A model generated the notes under the pieces. The model made no database searches, had not been told where the DNA came from, and worked only from the letters and a program-made list of their open reading frames with translations. The position numbers and the translations under genes are program-made. This document shows, piece by piece, positions 5,002 to 7,896 of a stretch of 7,896 bases of DNA. The stretch's first letter is position 1, and each line of letters starts with the position of its first letter. The DNA comes from Gammaproteobacteria bacterium (GTDB lineage: Bacteria > Pseudomonadota > Gammaproteobacteria > UBA6429 > Thiohalophilaceae): the NCBI GenBank assembly GCA_003233255.1, contig QILH01000256.1, positions 1 through 7,896 on the forward strand, given 5' to 3'.

Positions 5002-7389
5002 CTATTTAAACGTGATAAACATCGCCGAGGTCCACACTTTGCCGTCATCGACCTGTCTTGCCGCAAAATAAACCGGCCGGAATCCATGTGGGCCGTTCTC
5101 TGCTTCAACTTGCAAGGTACCGGTGACTTCGCGTGGCATGGGCGTGTCGCTTAGACGCTCCAGGGCGAGGAACAGTTCGGTACCGCCCAGTTCTTTTCTT
5201 AATGCACCACCGGCCAATAATTCTTTGCCGGTGATTTCCCATTCGAAGGTCGGACAATGAACAAAAGGGTTGCCGTCTAAGGGGTTACCGACTTTCACAT
5301 AACCATCAATCGTGCCTTCAACTTTAATTGTACAGTTTTCTAAATTTGTTACATCGATATCGATGGCATCGGCATCACCATAGGTATCCGAACGAAAACG
5401 GATTTTGGTAGGGCCACTACGCCCTGCGGTTTCTTCGGTATGTTCAAAGCCGTGTGACTCAAAGTTATTGATCACACCATTGGTGATAGTGATAGTGCCT
5501 TTCCAGTCCGCCCAACGGTAGCGATCTTTAATTCTTGCTCCACCCCAACGCAGGCGTATTTTTCGATCGGAATAACCGGCTTCTTCCTGCAGGTTACGTT
5601 TCCAGATTAAACCACTGTGATCAAAGGCGGCGATTTCATCCCAACCCATGTCGCCGAGGAAACGATAATTAATTTCGGCGGTGCCGTTTGAATCAAACTC
5701 ATCGCCCTGAATATAATCACCACAGGTGGTTAAACCAACCGTACGTTCACCGGTGGTGGCCCAGGTATGACGGGCGCGTACCGCTTCGCCAACCGTTTTA
5801 CGATCCAGTTTATTGGCAATGATTCCGGTCACACCACCCTTGGTACCGAACACGGCGGTACCGGGAACACCACCACCGCAACGACCACGATGTTCGTCAC
5901 CATTCGCAGAAGCACCGAGTTTATAACCGCGGCGCATAACATCTTCGTATAACCATGGGAAGTGACCCCAGGCCGATTCGATCTCAACCAGACGTTCTAA
6001 CACAGGGTGATGCCAGTCCATGATGCAACGACGGCCACCGACATGAGGCATTAACAGATGGCCTTCGGGATCATCAATGTAGGTTGCCCATAATTCTTCT
6101 AACGGCCAGGCGCCCGGCATGATGGTATCGCCTTCCATGTCTTCATTCCATTCAAACGAACGACAGACATTGCCATCTTCGTCGAAAGGAAAGCGCGGGG
6201 TCTCGTCTCTTAAAAATACAACGTTATGATCACCACCGGCGCAGGAGTTACCACACCACTCCGTTCCGGGGTAACAGACAAACTCACCGTCTTTATTTAA
6301 TTTATTGATCAGTGCAACGGCGGTATCCCAGCGTCCCTTGGTGATCTGAAAATCATTGGCGGTATAACCCAGGATATCCAGCCCGGCAATGTCACGACCG
6401 TAGGTTAAATTGTAAGTGGTATCATTGGTGCCCACAGTGTCATCGGAATGCACATGCAGGTCACCGTAGTAACTGCGCGGAAATGGCAGAGACTTGTCAA
6501 CGGTAATATAAAATTTGGCTAACGGTACCTGGGGATGATTCACCATCAACGCAGTGATTTCCAGCTCACCTTCTGTTTTAGTCGGTAAATCGGTAATCTT
6601 GGTGACCGCCCAGCCATCGGCGGCCAGGGTCATTTTCTTTTCATAGACCTGTTTGCCATTTTGGCTGGCAACAATAACAACATCTTCGTTGGCCATCTTC
6701 CAGCAAGTATTGCCCCAGTTATCTTCGGCCCGAATACGTAAAGGAATTTTTTCACCCTGTTTAACCAGACGCGAACCGGCGATCTCCAATTTGGTTGGTG
6801 CACCTGGCACGATATCAAATTCAATATCGCCAGGAATGTCACAAAAACGGGAGGTGCCCAGTGGATCAACATAACAACGGAAACGGAAACCTTTTTCAAC
6901 AAAGGTTTGAATCCGCGTACCCGGTCCACCAAAACGACGATCACCTAAACGAATGATAATATGATCGCCCGGTTTAACATATCCATCGACGGTATCAACG
7001 ATGACGGCTTTCTGGAAAGGACGTTCATGACCTTTCTGATCGAAACGAACCTTTAACGATTGTACCGTCGCCGGGCCCTGGCCTTCAGCACAGGGACCCG
7101 CCTGATATTCCGCAGATACATAATTTGCACCGGAGGGATCACCGGTCTGAAATAAAGCCCAGTCCGAATAAAATTTGAAAGTCGCCTTCAGCCACGCACC
7201 ATCGGCCATACCTGATGCACCCACTTCGTAATCCAGAACTATTTCCTGCCAACTACCCGCTTCTAATTGATCAAGATGACAGGTGACCTTTCCCAAAAAG
7301 GTCATGTCTTTCGTTTTACCGTATAAACCAATCGGTGCGGTATAGTCGCCTAATTTCTTTTTTAATTCGGCGTCAGTCATTTTTTTCAT
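5002..7389 (-). CDS. PHP-fold / DUF3604-like putative metallohydrolase, cytoplasmic
   Basis: The 795-residue product has no signal peptide. Residues 1-300 look like beta-rich domains, including a probable Ig-like segment around 195-297 (PTKLEIAGSRLVKQGEKIPL). A PHP-type metal centre follows: YYGDLHVHSDD (307-317) gives the H-x-H pair, PGTEWCG (374-380) a glutamate, GGDHNVVF (385-392) and MPHVGG (447-452) further histidines, IESAWG (470-475) another acid, and GASANGDEHRGR (492-503) the final D-x-H. This order matches DUF3604/PHP-superfamily phosphoesterase-like proteins, which bind metals to hydrolyse phosphate or other esters. A third beta-rich part closes the protein. The start is ATG 7389 with AAAGAGG eight bases upstream; an ATG three codons later is less well spaced. 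It lies 190 bases after a TctA permease gene and ends at a strong terminator. It may process an imported substrate, but no substrate is evident. Confidence 0.85.
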   Translation of the reverse strand: MKKMTDAELKKKLGDYTAPIGLYGKTKDMTFLGKVTCHLDQLEAGSWQEIVLDYEVGASGMADGAWLKATFKFYSDWALFQTGDPSGANYVSAEYQAGPCAEGQGPATVQSLKVRFDQKGHERPFQKAVIVDTVDGYVKPGDHIIIRLGDRRFGGPGTRIQTFVEKGFRFRCYVDPLGTSRFCDIPGDIEFDIVPGAPTKLEIAGSRLVKQGEKIPLRIRAEDNWGNTCWKMANEDVVIVASQNGKQVYEKKMTLAADGWAVTKITDLPTKTEGELEITALMVNHPQVPLAKFYITVDKSLPFPRSYYGDLHVHSDDTVGTNDTTYNLTYGRDIAGLDILGYTANDFQITKGRWDTAVALINKLNKDGEFVCYPGTEWCGNSCAGGDHNVVFLRDETPRFPFDEDGNVCRSFEWNEDMEGDTIMPGAWPLEELWATYIDDPEGHLLMPHVGGRRCIMDWHHPVLERLVEIESAWGHFPWLYEDVMRRGYKLGASANGDEHRGRCGGGVPGTAVFGTKGGVTGIIANKLDRKTVGEAVRARHTWATTGERTVGLTTCGDYIQGDEFDSNGTAEINYRFLGDMGWDEIAAFDHSGLIWKRNLQEEAGYSDRKIRLRWGGARIKDRYRWADWKGTITITNGVINNFESHGFEHTEETAGRSGPTKIRFRSDTYGDADAIDIDVTNLENCTIKVEGTIDGYVKVGNPLDGNPFVHCPTFEWEITGKELLAGGALRKELGGTELFLALERLSDTPMPREVTGTLQVEAENGPHGFRPVYFAARQVDDGKVWTSAMFITFK

Positions 7390-7529
7390 TGCTACAACCT
7401 CTTTACTTAATACTCTCTGATTTCTTTACGTTCCAACCCTTCATGGGGGAGAACATTGGCGTGGCCCGTTCGTCGAACCGTTGGCTCTACTCTATAGTTC
7501 TCTAGTCTAGCGCGGTGTCCTGCCCAGTC

Positions 7530-7547
7530 CTGTCGCGACGGCGACAG
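7530..7547. other. Small GC-rich hairpin in the tctA-DUF3604 gap
   Basis: CTGTCGC (7530-7536) and GCGACAG (7541-7547) are perfect 7-bp complements around a 4-base loop, about 33 bases after the tctA stop. On the minus strand no T run follows, so it is not a standard terminator. It could protect or process the transcript end, or lower downstream expression. The rest of the 190-base gap shows no convincing gene or promoter. Confidence 0.5.
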
Positions 7548-7579
7548 ATTCTGTGCTTTTCTTCTGTAATGATTTTTCC

Positions 7580-7896
7580 TTAGTCGCCTTTGTGCGCCCC
7601 GGCCTTAGCAGCAGCGGCCGCCACTTCTTGTTTCTTGCGTCTGGCGATGATGCTGTTCCAGAAAGTGCGCGCAATCACGAACAAGCTCAGCACTATCAAT
7701 CCCACGGCAACGGGACGCTGGAGGAACATGAACGTGTCAAATTCGGAAATGATCACCACCTGTTGCAGGGCACGTTCCCACTCCGGTGCCAGAATAAAAC
7801 CAATCAGGAATGCCACGTAGGAGTAATCGAATTTCCGCATGAAGTAGCCAATGAAGCCGAATGCCAGCATAACGCCAACGTCGAACATGGACGACT
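7580..7896 (-). CDS. tctA: Tripartite tricarboxylate transporter permease, TctA family (C-terminal part)
   Basis: Only the last 105 or so residues are in the window; the frame stays open past the first visible methionine to the right edge, so the gene is cut by the window and not broken. The segment FDVGVMLAFGFIGYFMRKFDYS, followed by FLIGFILAPEWERALQQ and FLQRPVAVGLIVLSLFVIARTFW, matches the end of the large membrane subunit of TTT transporters, including the conserved G-G helix pattern, the LAPEWE loop and the FLxRP motif. Three membrane segments are visible, then a cytoplasmic tail rich in Lys and Ala (AAAAAKAGAHKGD). TctA works with TctB and a periplasmic TctC receptor to import carboxylates such as citrate; those genes would lie to the right. 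Family assignment is secure, substrate unknown. Confidence 0.9.
   Translation of the reverse strand, partial: SSMFDVGVMLAFGFIGYFMRKFDYSYVAFLIGFILAPEWERALQQVVIISEFDTFMFLQRPVAVGLIVLSLFVIARTFWNSIIARRKKQEVAAAAAKAGAHKGD

Noticed and set aside
5767..5952. Plus-strand frame within the DUF3604-like gene
   Set aside because: Thr-rich shadow of the Gly/Val-rich coding sequence on the other strand; no ribosome binding site.
7407..7460. Minus-strand 17-codon frame (MFSPMKGWNVKK...) before the DUF3604-like gene
   Set aside because: No ribosome binding site precedes it and it shows no run of regulatory codons, so a leader peptide is not supported.

Overview
The window looks like chromosomal DNA of a gammaproteobacterium, judged from general features: a tRNA with an encoded CCA end, sigma-70 type promoters, a UUCG-loop intrinsic terminator, ATGA-coupled genes and the flavour of the proteins. 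A genus cannot be assigned. A DsrE-like domain and a tripartite tricarboxylate transporter (TTT) gene would fit a marine or sulfur-cycling relative, but this is only a guess.

Layout. Positions 1-720 are markedly AT-rich. They hold one convincing small minus-strand gene for a Cys/Thr-rich 58-residue peptide, followed by about 330 bases with no recognisable gene. A minus-strand elongator tRNA-Met (723-799) has its 3' end facing this AT-rich block, an arrangement compatible with an integrated element. To its right, at ordinary base composition, lies a plus-strand gene for a ModA-like periplasmic-binding-fold protein without a signal peptide. Its promoter places the transcription start on the ATG itself, so the mRNA is probably leaderless.

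The centre (1874-4710) is the most interesting part: a compact envelope-signalling cassette. On the minus strand an ECF sigma factor (GTG start) is coupled by an ATGA overlap to a single-pass anti-sigma factor. The predicted periplasmic half of that anti-sigma resembles DsrE/DsrF sulfur-relay proteins and keeps a cysteine in the expected place. Divergently transcribed is a secreted protein with an unrecognised N-terminal domain and six TPR repeats. Between them a perfect 10-bp inverted repeat supplies two back-to-back GGGAAT -35 elements, each exactly 16 bases from a CGTATT or CGTTTA -10 element. I infer that the sigma factor drives its own operon and the TPR gene from this shared site, and that the DsrE-like domain senses something in the periplasm (a thiol, a sulfur species or redox state).

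The intergenic stretch 4711-5001 carries small repeats, a REP-like palindrome and a strong terminator for the gene on its right. The right end (5002-7896, minus strand) is the end of a TctA-type TTT permease gene followed, after a 190-base gap, by a large soluble PHP-fold/DUF3604-like putative metallohydrolase. They may form one transcription unit for uptake and processing of an organic acid or related substrate; the substrate cannot be read from the sequence.
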